Below, one piece after another: positions 1 through 6,289 of a DNA stretch of 9,373 nucleotides. The DNA comes from Actinomycetota bacterium (GTDB lineage Bacteria > Actinomycetota > Actinomycetes > S36-B12). The DNA is taken from assembly GCA_026392575.1 (NCBI GenBank), contig JAPLBU010000167.1, positions 7,155 through 16,527 on the forward strand. The letters are read 5' to 3'. Position numbers and translations under genes: made by a program. The notes beneath the pieces are model-generated. The model saw only the letters and a list, made by a program, of their open reading frames with translations. It ran no database searches and was not told the DNA's origin. How positions within the stretch are numbered: position 1 is the stretch's first letter; each line of letters starts with the position of its first letter.

Positions 1-26
1 CTGCACGTACGGCTAGGGATCGACGG

Positions 27-932
27 TCACTCGACCGAGTCAGTCGGGGCCGTCGGTTCGGTGGGCTTCCGGTGCCGACGCGACTGCCGGACGATGACGA
101 TTGCCAGCGGGATGGCGATCAGGACGAGTACGAGCAGGAACGGCAGCAGGAATCCGGCGGCCGTGACGGCGACCATGATCAGGGACACGAAGGCAGCCCA
201 GCCGCTTTGCAGACCGGACAGGAACCCGGGTGCGTCGACCTCTGCGAGTTGAGTGGTCGGCGAGAGGGTCACCGTGATGGTCGACATCGCAACCTGGTCA
301 CCAAGCCAGGTCCGCTGCGCCTTCAGTGAGTCAAGTTCTGCCTGGCGCTGGGACAGCTGAGTCTCGATCGCCAGCAGGTCCTCGATCCGGGATGCCTGGG
401 CCAGCAACTGGGTCATCCGGTCGACGCTCGTCGACAGAGCCTTGATGCGAGCATCGAGGTCGACGACCTGTGTCGTCACATCCTGAGCCGTGACGTTGAT
501 CGAGTCGACCGCGCCCAGCGCGGAGATGTCGGCGATGAACGCATCGAGATCGGCCGCCGGAATCTGCGCCGTGATGTTCGCGTATGTCGCATCGCCCGTG
601 CTCTGCGTGTCCTCGTTCGAGACCACGCCATTGCGATTCTTGACGAGGGCATGCACGTCGAACGCGGACTTGGCCACGTCGTCGACTCGCATGGAGACGT
701 AGCCAGTGCGGATCACCTGTCGGTCCGATGTGACAGTGCTCGGTGCTGCCGCGGCCTTGTCGCTCACCGCCATCTCCCCGGTCATGGCTGGTGCGTCCGC
801 CTCGACCGGCGCTCCGAGACCCACGACACCGGGGTCCGCGACGTCACTGCCGCTGCTCGCGGCGCCGCTGCAGCCAGCCAGCAGGAAGGCCGCCGCCAAG
901 GCGACAAGCAGTGGTGCGGTTCGTGTTCGCAT
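27..932 (-). CDS. DUF4349 domain lipoprotein
   Basis: This encodes a 301-residue membrane-anchored lipoprotein of the DUF4349 family; the molecular function of that family is not established. The N-terminus is a lipoprotein signal peptide with lipobox L18-A19-G20-C21, so lipidated Cys21 should hold the protein on the outer face of the membrane. A low-complexity Ala/Ser/Asp linker leads to the DUF4349 domain (about residues 70-245), which starts near the VIRTGYVSMRVDD segment. It contains a heptad-rich coiled coil (about 155-215, with SRIEDLLAIETQLSQRQAEL). A long hydrophobic stretch (about 246-281) and a basic tail (RQSRRHRK) follow. The protein is thus tethered at both ends, by lipid and by membrane helix. 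The start at 932 was chosen over the longer frame (to 1022) because AGGAGG sits 5 bases upstream and the signal peptide begins there. The gene lies 100 bases downstream of the C45-family gene on the same strand. Confidence 0.88.
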   Translation of the reverse strand: MRTRTAPLLVALAAAFLLAGCSGAASSGSDVADPGVVGLGAPVEADAPAMTGEMAVSDKAAAAPSTVTSDRQVIRTGYVSMRVDDVAKSAFDVHALVKNRNGVVSNEDTQSTGDATYANITAQIPAADLDAFIADISALGAVDSINVTAQDVTTQVVDLDARIKALSTSVDRMTQLLAQASRIEDLLAIETQLSQRQAELDSLKAQRTWLGDQVAMSTITVTLSPTTQLAEVDAPGFLSGLQSGWAAFVSLIMVAVTAAGFLLPFLLVLVLIAIPLAIVIVRQSRRHRKPTEPTAPTDSVE

Positions 933-937
933 GGTCT

Positions 938-943
938 CCTCCT
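938..943 (-). promoter_or_regulatory. Shine-Dalgarno of the DUF4349 gene
   Basis: AGGAGG on the minus strand lies 5 bases before the ATG at 932. It decides the start against the in-frame upstream codon at 1022, which has no such site and would bury the signal peptide 30 residues in. Confidence 0.8.
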
Positions 944-1032
944 CGAGTAATGCGTCACCGTTCTTGACGCTGTGTCGGGCGCGTGCGTTCCTTCGTCGTG
1001 CAACGATTCGGTGACGGTGCATGGGCTGTTCG

Positions 1033-2043
1033 CTAGTGGTAGGCGAAGCGCGACCATTCGCGCCGACCAGCCCGCAGGTCGACCCCGTCGATGAAGCGCA
1101 CCATCGGATCCGATGCCACCGTGCGGAAGGCGGCGAAGGTCAGGTTCGGGTCGCCCCAGTGCTGACCGTCAAGAACGACATCGCCCGTCAGGGCATCGGC
1201 AAGCGACGCCTTCCGCTCGATGCAGGTGTGCAGGACGGCAAGTCGCTCGCGCGAGGATTCGTCTGGGGGTCGCTCGAACGTCCCGTCCCGCAGCGCGAGC
1301 TCATGGTTGGTGTGGGCAAGTGCGAGGCTCCCCGGATCGCTCACCCGGTGCACGCCAGCAGAGCTCGCCTCGAAGGTCGCGATCCCGTCGGGGGCGGCGA
1401 TCGTGTAGGCCTGACCCGCCGCGTGCGGGACGGCGGTGAGGAAGGACTCGGCCTGCGCCAGCGTCGAGAGGGTGAGGAGGTGGCGGGTGACGAACGCGAC
1501 CCCGAGGCCGGCCTCGTCGAGGGGAAGGTAGGACAGCGCGTTGACGGCAACACCGAGGCCGGCCTCGTTGGCTCCGCACAGCCCGATCGTGCCGGGATAC
1601 GCCATCACCAGAGCGGTGGGTGCGCTGTCGCTGGCAATGCGAAGCACGATTGCTCTGCCGACTGTCCAGTCGGGAAGGTCCATCGTCTGCCCGATCTCCG
1701 TGCCATCGACGTAGCGCGCGATCACGGAGCAACCGGGTGCGCCGGGCGCGCGGGTCAGCGCCCAGACCTCGTCCAGGAAGGTCAGCAGCAGCACATCCTC
1801 GAGCGGAACGCGAGCGCCGCCGGCCAGCGCGGTGACCTCGTCCCAGAGATCGGGGGTGTACTCCTCGGCCGCTCGGACAATGGGGCTCGAGAGCAGGCGC
1901 GATGCGAGCGCGCCGGGCGGATGGCCGGCACCCGCAAGATGGGCCTTCAGCGCGGTGGCGGCAGCGGCGATGTCGGGTGCCAGGGCCTGGCCGTACTGGA
2001 GACCGCGCTGCGCGCCGGGACCGGCGAACGTGACGATGCGCAT
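1033..2043 (-). CDS. C45-family autoproteolytic acyltransferase/hydrolase
   Basis: The 336-residue product resembles peptidase family C45, the Ntn-hydrolase group that includes fungal isopenicillin-N acyltransferase. These enzymes cleave themselves just before a cysteine, which becomes the N-terminal nucleophile that breaks or transfers amide bonds. Here G104-C105-S106 in the segment APGCSVIA is the expected cleavage site, which would give a chain of about 104 residues and one of about 232. Supporting family features are the N-terminal G-x-x-x-G region (residues 8-18), IGQTMDLPDW after the cysteine (118-126), GANEAGLGVAVNAL (157-170), AHTNHE (243-248) and the Ser/Arg segment DESSRERL (261-268). 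There is no signal peptide, so it should be cytoplasmic. The substrate cannot be read from sequence; penicillin acylation is not implied. The gene lies 32 bases after helD on the same strand but has its own -10-like box, so it may be both read through and independently expressed. Confidence 0.82.
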   Translation of the reverse strand: MRIVTFAGPGAQRGLQYGQALAPDIAAAATALKAHLAGAGHPPGALASRLLSSPIVRAAEEYTPDLWDEVTALAGGARVPLEDVLLLTFLDEVWALTRAPGAPGCSVIARYVDGTEIGQTMDLPDWTVGRAIVLRIASDSAPTALVMAYPGTIGLCGANEAGLGVAVNALSYLPLDEAGLGVAFVTRHLLTLSTLAQAESFLTAVPHAAGQAYTIAAPDGIATFEASSAGVHRVSDPGSLALAHTNHELALRDGTFERPPDESSRERLAVLHTCIERKASLADALTGDVVLDGQHWGDPNLTFAAFRTVASDPMVRFIDGVDLRAGRREWSRFAYH

Positions 2044-2049
2044 GATGCC

Positions 2050-2055
2050 AGCGTA
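2050..2055 (-). promoter_or_regulatory. -10 box of a probable leaderless promoter for the C45 gene
   Basis: TACGCT (TANNNT) on the minus strand ends 6 bases before the ATG at 2043. There is no Shine-Dalgarno in the gap, so transcription probably begins at or next to the start codon. No convincing -35 hexamer is visible. The same TACGCT-N6-ATG arrangement precedes the DUF3048 gene. Confidence 0.5.
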
Positions 2056-2075
2056 GGTGGCTTTCGTCCGATTTG

Positions 2076-4157
2076 TTAGATCGTGACGAGGTGCAGGGTC
2101 TGGGTTGCCCGGGTGCAGGCCACGTAGATATCGGACCCGCGCACGGCCTGCGCGCTGATGGCATCGGGATCGACGACGAATACGTGGTCGAACTCGAGGC
2201 CCTTGGTGTCGCGCGCGGTGAGGACGGCGATCGGAGCGTCGATGGCTTCGTCGCCGATGCCGAAGCGATCGTCGGCGGCCGCCAGCAGGGTCATGAGCTC
2301 GCCGGCGCGATCATCGGGCACGATGACGCCGATCCGGCCGGTGTCGGCGACATGTCGCGAGAGGATCACGTCGGCCAGAGTGCTGATGTCACACGCCACG
2401 TGCTCCGTGGCAGAACCCTCGCGGATGGGCCGCAGATCCGGTGCGCTGCCGCCCGCGCGGGTGAGCAGAGTCGTGGCCGTATCGGCCGTCTGCCGGGTGA
2501 TGCGGTACGTCACCGTCAGGGTGTGCAGGTCGATGCGGTCGCCCGCCCAAGCGAGTGCCTGCTGCCAATCGCGCGCGCCAGCGGGGTGGGTCGTCTGCTG
2601 GAGATCACCGACGACGGTCATGGACCGGCGCGAGCAGCGACGTGAGAGCGCGTGCCACGCCATGCGCGACAGCTCCTGAGCCTCATCCACGACGACGTGC
2701 CCATAGATCCAGGTGCGGTCGCTGAGCGCGCGCTCGGCAACGGTCGTCGTTGGGCGGTTGCGCGCGAGCGGATCGGACACGTATAGCTCGGCGTAGTCGT
2801 CGTCACTGTGTGCGGCAGCAGGCCGGACCGGGGCGGTGAGGACCCCGAGGCGCTCGGCGGCCTCGTCGAGGAGGGGGACATCGTCGATCGTCCAGGGTGC
2901 ATCGGCCGGCCGCAGCAACGTGTGCTGCTGCTCCTCATTGAGCAGCCCCGCAGCGGCGGCGGCGAGTGTCGCCGGATCCGACAGCAGGCGGGAGACCAGC
3001 CTCTCCGGCGTCGTCGGCAGCCACATCAGGTTCAGGGTGCGCCGGATCTCGGTGTCTTCTACGAGGTCGCTGAGCACCGTCTCGCGCACCTCAGGATCGC
3101 TGGCGTCCTCGCCGAGGGCACGCGCGCGGTCTCGGGACAGGTGGTCGAGGACGCGTCTCAGGAACGGCTCGCGGTTCGCGTGGAACGACGCGTTTCGCGG
3201 GACACCGCGGCGTGCCTCAGCCAACTGGGCAGCGCGCACGGTCACGGACGCGCCATCCTGCATCCGGATCGTCACGTCGTGGTCGGGGATGCGGATGCGC
3301 TGCTGCACGGCGTTGACGATCACGCGCACCATCACGAGGTCGCCCTTGATGGCAGCGACGGGCGGTGCATCCGGCACGTTGGTCGACAGGCCCGGGTGGA
3401 GCTGCCCGGGGGTCAGCAGGACCACGTCGGTCTCGCCGAGGCTTGGCAGGACCTGATCGATGTAGCGCAGGAACGCGCCGGACGGGCCGATCACCAGCAC
3501 GCCGTCCTTCGCGAGCCGGTCGCGATAGGTGTAGAGCAGCCACGCTGCACGGTGCAGTGCTACGACGGTCTTGCCCGTTCCCGGCCCGCCCTGCACGACC
3601 GTGACCTGATTCATCGGGCTGCGGACGATGCGGTCCTGGTCCCCGGCGATGGTCGCGATGATGTCGCCCATCCGCCCGTCACGGGGTGCGTCGACTGCCT
3701 GGGCCGCGGCGTCGGAGGAGATCGCGGTTGGGTCGGTCAGGTCCTCGTCGTCGATATGCGTGACGGTGCGGTCCTTGGTGATGATTCGGCGCCGACGCAG
3801 CAGGCCCATGTTCTCGATGGTCGTGGCCTGATAGAAGCCGGCGGCGTTGGGCGCCCGCCAGTCGAGGAGGACGGGCTCCCCGTCGTCGTCGCGCAGGCCG
3901 ATCCGGCCGATGTGCTGGATCCGGCCGTCGTCGTGGTCGACCCTGCCGAAGCACAGCCGGCTGCGAGCGGCCGTGGCACCGGCGAACTGCTGGGACAGGT
4001 TGTCGTACAGGGCCTGCTTCTCGAGCAGGTCCTGCCCTGTCCCAGTGCCGGGGGACCGGCTGATCTGGTCCATCCGATCGCGCACGTGATCGGTGAACCT
4101 GGCCAACTGGGCATAGGCGGCGTCGACGAAGACCTGCTCCTCCGCGACGCTGTCCAC
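2076..4157 (-). CDS. helD: HelD/HelR-family RNA polymerase recycling ATPase (UvrD-like superfamily 1)
   Basis: This 693-residue protein is a UvrD/Rep-like superfamily 1 ATPase. Its layout fits the actinobacterial (class II) HelD/HelR group, which removes stalled or rifamycin-bound RNA polymerase from DNA rather than unwinding DNA. An N-terminal helical arm (about 1-60) precedes a conserved segment with PVLLDWRAPNAAGFYQ (95-110). The ATPase motifs follow in order: Walker A GGPGTGKT (190-197), Walker B DEAQE (491-495), motif III VGDLQQ (516-521), motif V TKGLEFDHV (651-659) and motif VI VACTRAT (679-685). All key residues are present. An acidic stretch at about 447-462 (HSDDDYAEL) may correspond to the loop that enters the polymerase channel in known structures; this is inference. 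The GTG start at 4157 was chosen because GGAGGT lies 3 bases upstream and the family sequence begins there; the frame stays open to 4643 but antisense to rmuC. Relatives confer rifamycin tolerance. Confidence 0.87.
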   Translation of the reverse strand: MDSVAEEQVFVDAAYAQLARFTDHVRDRMDQISRSPGTGTGQDLLEKQALYDNLSQQFAGATAARSRLCFGRVDHDDGRIQHIGRIGLRDDDGEPVLLDWRAPNAAGFYQATTIENMGLLRRRRIITKDRTVTHIDDEDLTDPTAISSDAAAQAVDAPRDGRMGDIIATIAGDQDRIVRSPMNQVTVVQGGPGTGKTVVALHRAAWLLYTYRDRLAKDGVLVIGPSGAFLRYIDQVLPSLGETDVVLLTPGQLHPGLSTNVPDAPPVAAIKGDLVMVRVIVNAVQQRIRIPDHDVTIRMQDGASVTVRAAQLAEARRGVPRNASFHANREPFLRRVLDHLSRDRARALGEDASDPEVRETVLSDLVEDTEIRRTLNLMWLPTTPERLVSRLLSDPATLAAAAAGLLNEEQQHTLLRPADAPWTIDDVPLLDEAAERLGVLTAPVRPAAAHSDDDYAELYVSDPLARNRPTTTVAERALSDRTWIYGHVVVDEAQELSRMAWHALSRRCSRRSMTVVGDLQQTTHPAGARDWQQALAWAGDRIDLHTLTVTYRITRQTADTATTLLTRAGGSAPDLRPIREGSATEHVACDISTLADVILSRHVADTGRIGVIVPDDRAGELMTLLAAADDRFGIGDEAIDAPIAVLTARDTKGLEFDHVFVVDPDAISAQAVRGSDIYVACTRATQTLHLVTI

Positions 4158-4160
4158 CTG

Positions 4161-4166
4161 ACCTCC
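4161..4166 (-). promoter_or_regulatory. Shine-Dalgarno of helD
   Basis: GGAGGT on the minus strand lies only 3 bases before the GTG at 4157. The spacing is shorter than usual, but the match is full and no other start is near, so it fixes the helD start. Confidence 0.65.
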
Positions 4167-4226
4167 GTGATCTGATTTTTCGGGCACTCGAGTCTGCCAC
4201 GGGCCCCTCGGCTCGGCAGCGCGGGG

Positions 4227-4253
4227 CCTGTGGACGGCCGGTCTGTCCACAGG
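4227..4253. repeat. Perfect 9+9 bp inverted repeat between helD and rmuC; possible DnaA box pair
   Basis: The arms CCTGTGGAC (4227-4235) and GTCCACAGG (4245-4253) are exact reverse complements around a 9-base spacer. Each arm, with two spacer bases, reads as a DnaA-box-like 9-mer: CCGTCCACA on the minus strand (4229-4237) and CTGTCCACA on the plus strand (4243-4251). The Streptomyces consensus is close to TTGTCCACA. The repeat sits between divergent helD and rmuC and has no following T-run, so an operator is more likely than a terminator. Which protein binds it is inference. Confidence 0.6.
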
Positions 4254-4289
4254 CACGCGCAAAGGTCGGCGGATGTCAGACCCGGCTTC

Positions 4290-4295
4290 TAGCGT
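4290..4295 (+). promoter_or_regulatory. Possible -10 box for rmuC
   Basis: TAGCGT matches TANNNT and would give a start of transcription near 4302, leaving a leader of about 50 bases before the rmuC ATG. The same hexamer precedes the alpha/beta hydrolase gene. No good -35 is visible, so the assignment is weak. Confidence 0.3.
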
Positions 4296-4353
4296 GGGCG
4301 TTGCCCGCGCGCGGCTGCCGGGCAATGTCACAGGTCCGCGGGAGCATGTCCGC

Positions 4354-5478
4354 ATGACCTCTGCCACTGCGCTGCTCATTGCCGGGATCGTCGGCCTGCT
4401 CGTCGGCGCTCTCGCCACCTGGATCGCGATGGGCCGGCCGCTCGCCCGGGAGCGGCTGCGGGCCGCGACACTCGAGGGCGCCCTAGCGGCCATGCGCACC
4501 GACAACGAGGCCCTGCGTGACCAGCAGGGGATGTCCCGCTCGGTCGCCGAGCTCCTGCAGCCCGTGCGCGACAGCCTCGAGAGCATGCGCTGCGCTGCGG
4601 ACACCGCCAGCCGCGAGCGCACTGCGGCCGAGGCAACTATCACGACGCAGATGACGGCCGCTCAGGAGCGCTACCAGTCGCTCGAGGCCGCAACCAAGCA
4701 GCTGGCCGGTGCGCTCGCCCGGGGCCAGACCCGCGGGCAGTGGGGGGAGATGCAGCTCGAGAAGCTGCTGGAGCACGCCGGCCTGCTCGAAGGAACGCAC
4801 TTCAGCCGGCAGGACGTTCGCGTGGTCGGCGAGGGCACGCTGCGGCCTGACGTCGTCGTCATGCTCCCCGGCGGCGGTGAGATCCTCATCGACGCGAAGT
4901 TCCCCTTCGATGCCTACTGGCAGGCTGTCGGCACCGACGACCCCATGCAGCGCGATGCGCTGATGGCCAAGCACGCAGCCGATGTGCTTGCGCGGGTGCG
5001 TGAGCTGTCGGGCAAGCGGTACGCGGATTCCGCGACGAGCCCGGACTTCGTCGTGATGTTCCTCCCGCTCGAGTCGCTGCTGTCGGCATCCCTCGATGCC
5101 GACGGCCTGCTGCTGGAGAAGTCCTTCGAACGCCGCGTGGTGCTGGCTACCCCGACCACGATGCTCGCCCTGCTGCGCACCGTGGGCTTCGGCTACCAGC
5201 GCCAGCTGATGGCCGACAACGCCGAGGAGATCAAGCGCGCAGGGGCCGAGATGCTGTCTCGGCTTGGCGTTCTGGTCGAGCACCTCGAGGGGATGCGGCG
5301 GGGCCTTGACCAGGCGGTCCGGGGCTACAACCGGTTCGTCGGCTCCTTCGACACGCAGGCCCTGCGGCAGGCGCGTCGTCTCAACGAGCTCGGTGTCGAC
5401 GCGTTGCGGGCGATCGATGCGCCGGACATGCTGGATGTTGCGCTGCGCGAGTCCGACGCGCGGGCACTGAGGGAGTAG
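4354..5478 (+). CDS. rmuC: RmuC-family DNA recombination protein
   Basis: The 374-residue product is an RmuC-family protein, a group linked in E. coli to limiting inversions at short inverted repeats and carrying a restriction-endonuclease-like fold. Residues 6-26 form a membrane helix. A coiled-coil region rich in Arg, Glu and Ala (about 30-122) follows, then the nuclease-like core. The core shows GQWGE (128-132), LRPDVVVMLPGGGEILIDAKFP (163-184, broken by the usual sheet residues) and therefore the likely PD-(D/E)xK residues E132, D166, D180 and K182. The segment FVVMFLPLESL (232-242) and the C-terminal helical part (about 280-345) also fit. ATG 4354 was chosen over an in-frame ATG at 4273 because GGAG lies 9 bases upstream (4341-4344) and the membrane helix then sits at the N-terminus. 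It probably forms an operon with tspO, whose ATG begins 2 bases after its stop. Confidence 0.92.
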   Translation: MTSATALLIAGIVGLLVGALATWIAMGRPLARERLRAATLEGALAAMRTDNEALRDQQGMSRSVAELLQPVRDSLESMRCAADTASRERTAAEATITTQMTAAQERYQSLEAATKQLAGALARGQTRGQWGEMQLEKLLEHAGLLEGTHFSRQDVRVVGEGTLRPDVVVMLPGGGEILIDAKFPFDAYWQAVGTDDPMQRDALMAKHAADVLARVRELSGKRYADSATSPDFVVMFLPLESLLSASLDADGLLLEKSFERRVVLATPTTMLALLRTVGFGYQRQLMADNAEEIKRAGAEMLSRLGVLVEHLEGMRRGLDQAVRGYNRFVGSFDTQALRQARRLNELGVDALRAIDAPDMLDVALRESDARALRE

Positions 5479-5480
5479 CG

Positions 5481-5954
5481 ATGGCGGCGTGGCGCGTGGT
5501 GTCGATGCTCATGGCCCTCGCGATTGTCGTTGGCTACGCGATCGGGTCCGGGCGCTGGGTCACCACCGGATCCGAGTGGTACCTGTCGCTTGAGCAGCCA
5601 GCGTGGCAGCCGCCACCAGCGGTCTTCGGGCTGGCCTGGTCGTACAACTTCGTCGTCCTGGCGGTCGTCGGTGTGGTGATGGCGGCGACGGCAGCACCGA
5701 CCCGGGTCGCGGCATTCCTGGGCCTGCTCGCGGTGACCTTCGTGCTGGCGATCGCCTGGGCCTACCTGTTCTATGTTCCACATGCACTAGTCGCGTCGGC
5801 CGTGGCCCTGAGCGCGTGTGCAGCTCTCACGATCGTGCCCGTGCTGCTGGCCTTCGCCGAGCGACCGTGGCTGGGCTGGATCCTGGTGCCCTACGAGATC
5901 TGGCTGGTCATCGCGGCTTCGCTGTCCTGGGGTTACGTGGCCCTCGCGCGCTGA
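5481..5954 (+). CDS. TspO/MBR (translocator protein) family membrane protein
   Basis: This 157-residue protein has five predicted membrane helices (about 5-23, 47-68, 76-97, 103-124 and 131-150), the usual size and topology of TspO/MBR. The family signature is clear: WYLSLEQPAWQPP (33-45) after the first helix and LVPYEIWLVIAASLSW (135-150) in the last. Bacterial members bind porphyrins or related tetrapyrroles, and roles in redox or stress sensing have been reported. The third helix reads AIAWAYLFY where many relatives have an Asn in an AxNxxW segment, so this is a divergent member and ligand binding is uncertain. GAGGGAG at 5469-5475, inside the end of rmuC, supplies the ribosome site 5 bases before the ATG, consistent with coupled translation from an rmuC-tspO message. 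The gene meets the convergent triplet-repeat gene after 17 bases. Confidence 0.87.
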   Translation: MAAWRVVSMLMALAIVVGYAIGSGRWVTTGSEWYLSLEQPAWQPPPAVFGLAWSYNFVVLAVVGVVMAATAAPTRVAAFLGLLAVTFVLAIAWAYLFYVPHALVASAVALSACAALTIVPVLLAFAERPWLGWILVPYEIWLVIAASLSWGYVALAR

Positions 5955-5971
5955 TCACCGACGCGCGGCGC

Positions 5972-6226
5972 TCAACTGCTTCCACCGACCGAGCGACTCG
6001 CGCGCCAACTCATGATCGCGAATCGCGACAGCCCCGACATCAGTGACACGGCGCTCGCGAACGACCCGACGCTGAGGATCGAGGCTGCCGAGCCGACGCT
6101 TCCGATGCTGAGGACCGAACCGACGGATCCGATGGACAGGAGTGAGTTCCTCGAGCCGATGCAGAGCATCGAGTTGCTTGAGCGGTAGCTCCACTTGGAA
6201 CTGATGGTCTGCAGGTCTGTCGCCAT
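5972..6226 (-). CDS. Small Ser-x-x triplet-repeat protein
   Basis: This is an 84-residue protein of unknown function with a striking pattern. After a short polar N-terminus (MATDLQTISSKW), residues 13-75 are 21 consecutive three-residue units, and 19 of them begin with Ser; the exceptions are Cys22 and Ala70. The second position is mostly Ile, Val, Leu or Ala and the third often Gly or Leu (SIG, SVG, SVL, SIG, SVG, SAA, SIL, SVG). The core is an imperfect duplicated nine-residue block (31-39 and 40-48). Periodic serines use both TCN (13) and AGY (6) codons, so Ser is kept across codons that differ at two positions, arguing that this strand is truly translated. I chose the ATG at 6226 because the frame upstream is antisense to the hydrolase gene; no good Shine-Dalgarno precedes it. 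The pattern suggests a regular solenoid or surface, but no fold can be assigned. I recall similar Ser-rich small actinobacterial proteins only vaguely. Confidence 0.68.
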   Translation of the reverse strand: MATDLQTISSKWSYRSSNSMLCIGSRNSLLSIGSVGSVLSIGSVGSAASILSVGSFASAVSLMSGLSRFAIMSWRASRSVGGSS

Positions 6227-6276
6227 GTCGCCCAGCCTGCCACCGTCGCGGATGTGATGCCTCCCAACCGGTCGGC

Positions 6277-6282
6277 TAGCGT
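6277..6282 (+). promoter_or_regulatory. -10 box of a probable leaderless promoter for the alpha/beta hydrolase
   Basis: TAGCGT (TANNNT) is followed by exactly 7 bases and then GTG at 6290. No Shine-Dalgarno precedes that GTG or the upstream in-frame codons at 6254 and 6257. The spacing fits a transcript beginning on the start codon, which is why GTG 6290 is preferred. Confidence 0.55.
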
Positions 6283-6289
6283 CGGCCAC

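Noticed and set aside
1021..2079. Long plus-strand ORF of 352 codons
   Set aside because: It lies antisense to the C45 gene, its protein is a Gly/Arg/Asp-rich composition with no recognisable domain, and such mirror frames are common in GC-rich DNA.
2808..4175. Plus-strand ORF of 455 codons
   Set aside because: It is antisense to the helD ATPase motifs, which are intact. The translated product has no family features.
4202..4228. GGCCCC/GGGGCC inverted repeat as a terminator or rifamycin-associated element
   Set aside because: The arms are 6 bp with a 15-base loop, there is no T-run, and it does not match the rifamycin element as I recall it. The neighbouring 9+9 repeat is stronger.
4273..4353. 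Earlier ATG for rmuC at 4273
   Set aside because: The added 27 residues are not membrane-like or family-like, and GGAG is well placed for ATG 4354.
4158..4643. Open extension of the helD frame upstream to 4643
   Set aside because: It runs antisense through the start of rmuC, has Arg/Ser-rich shadow composition, and a full ribosome site supports GTG 4157.
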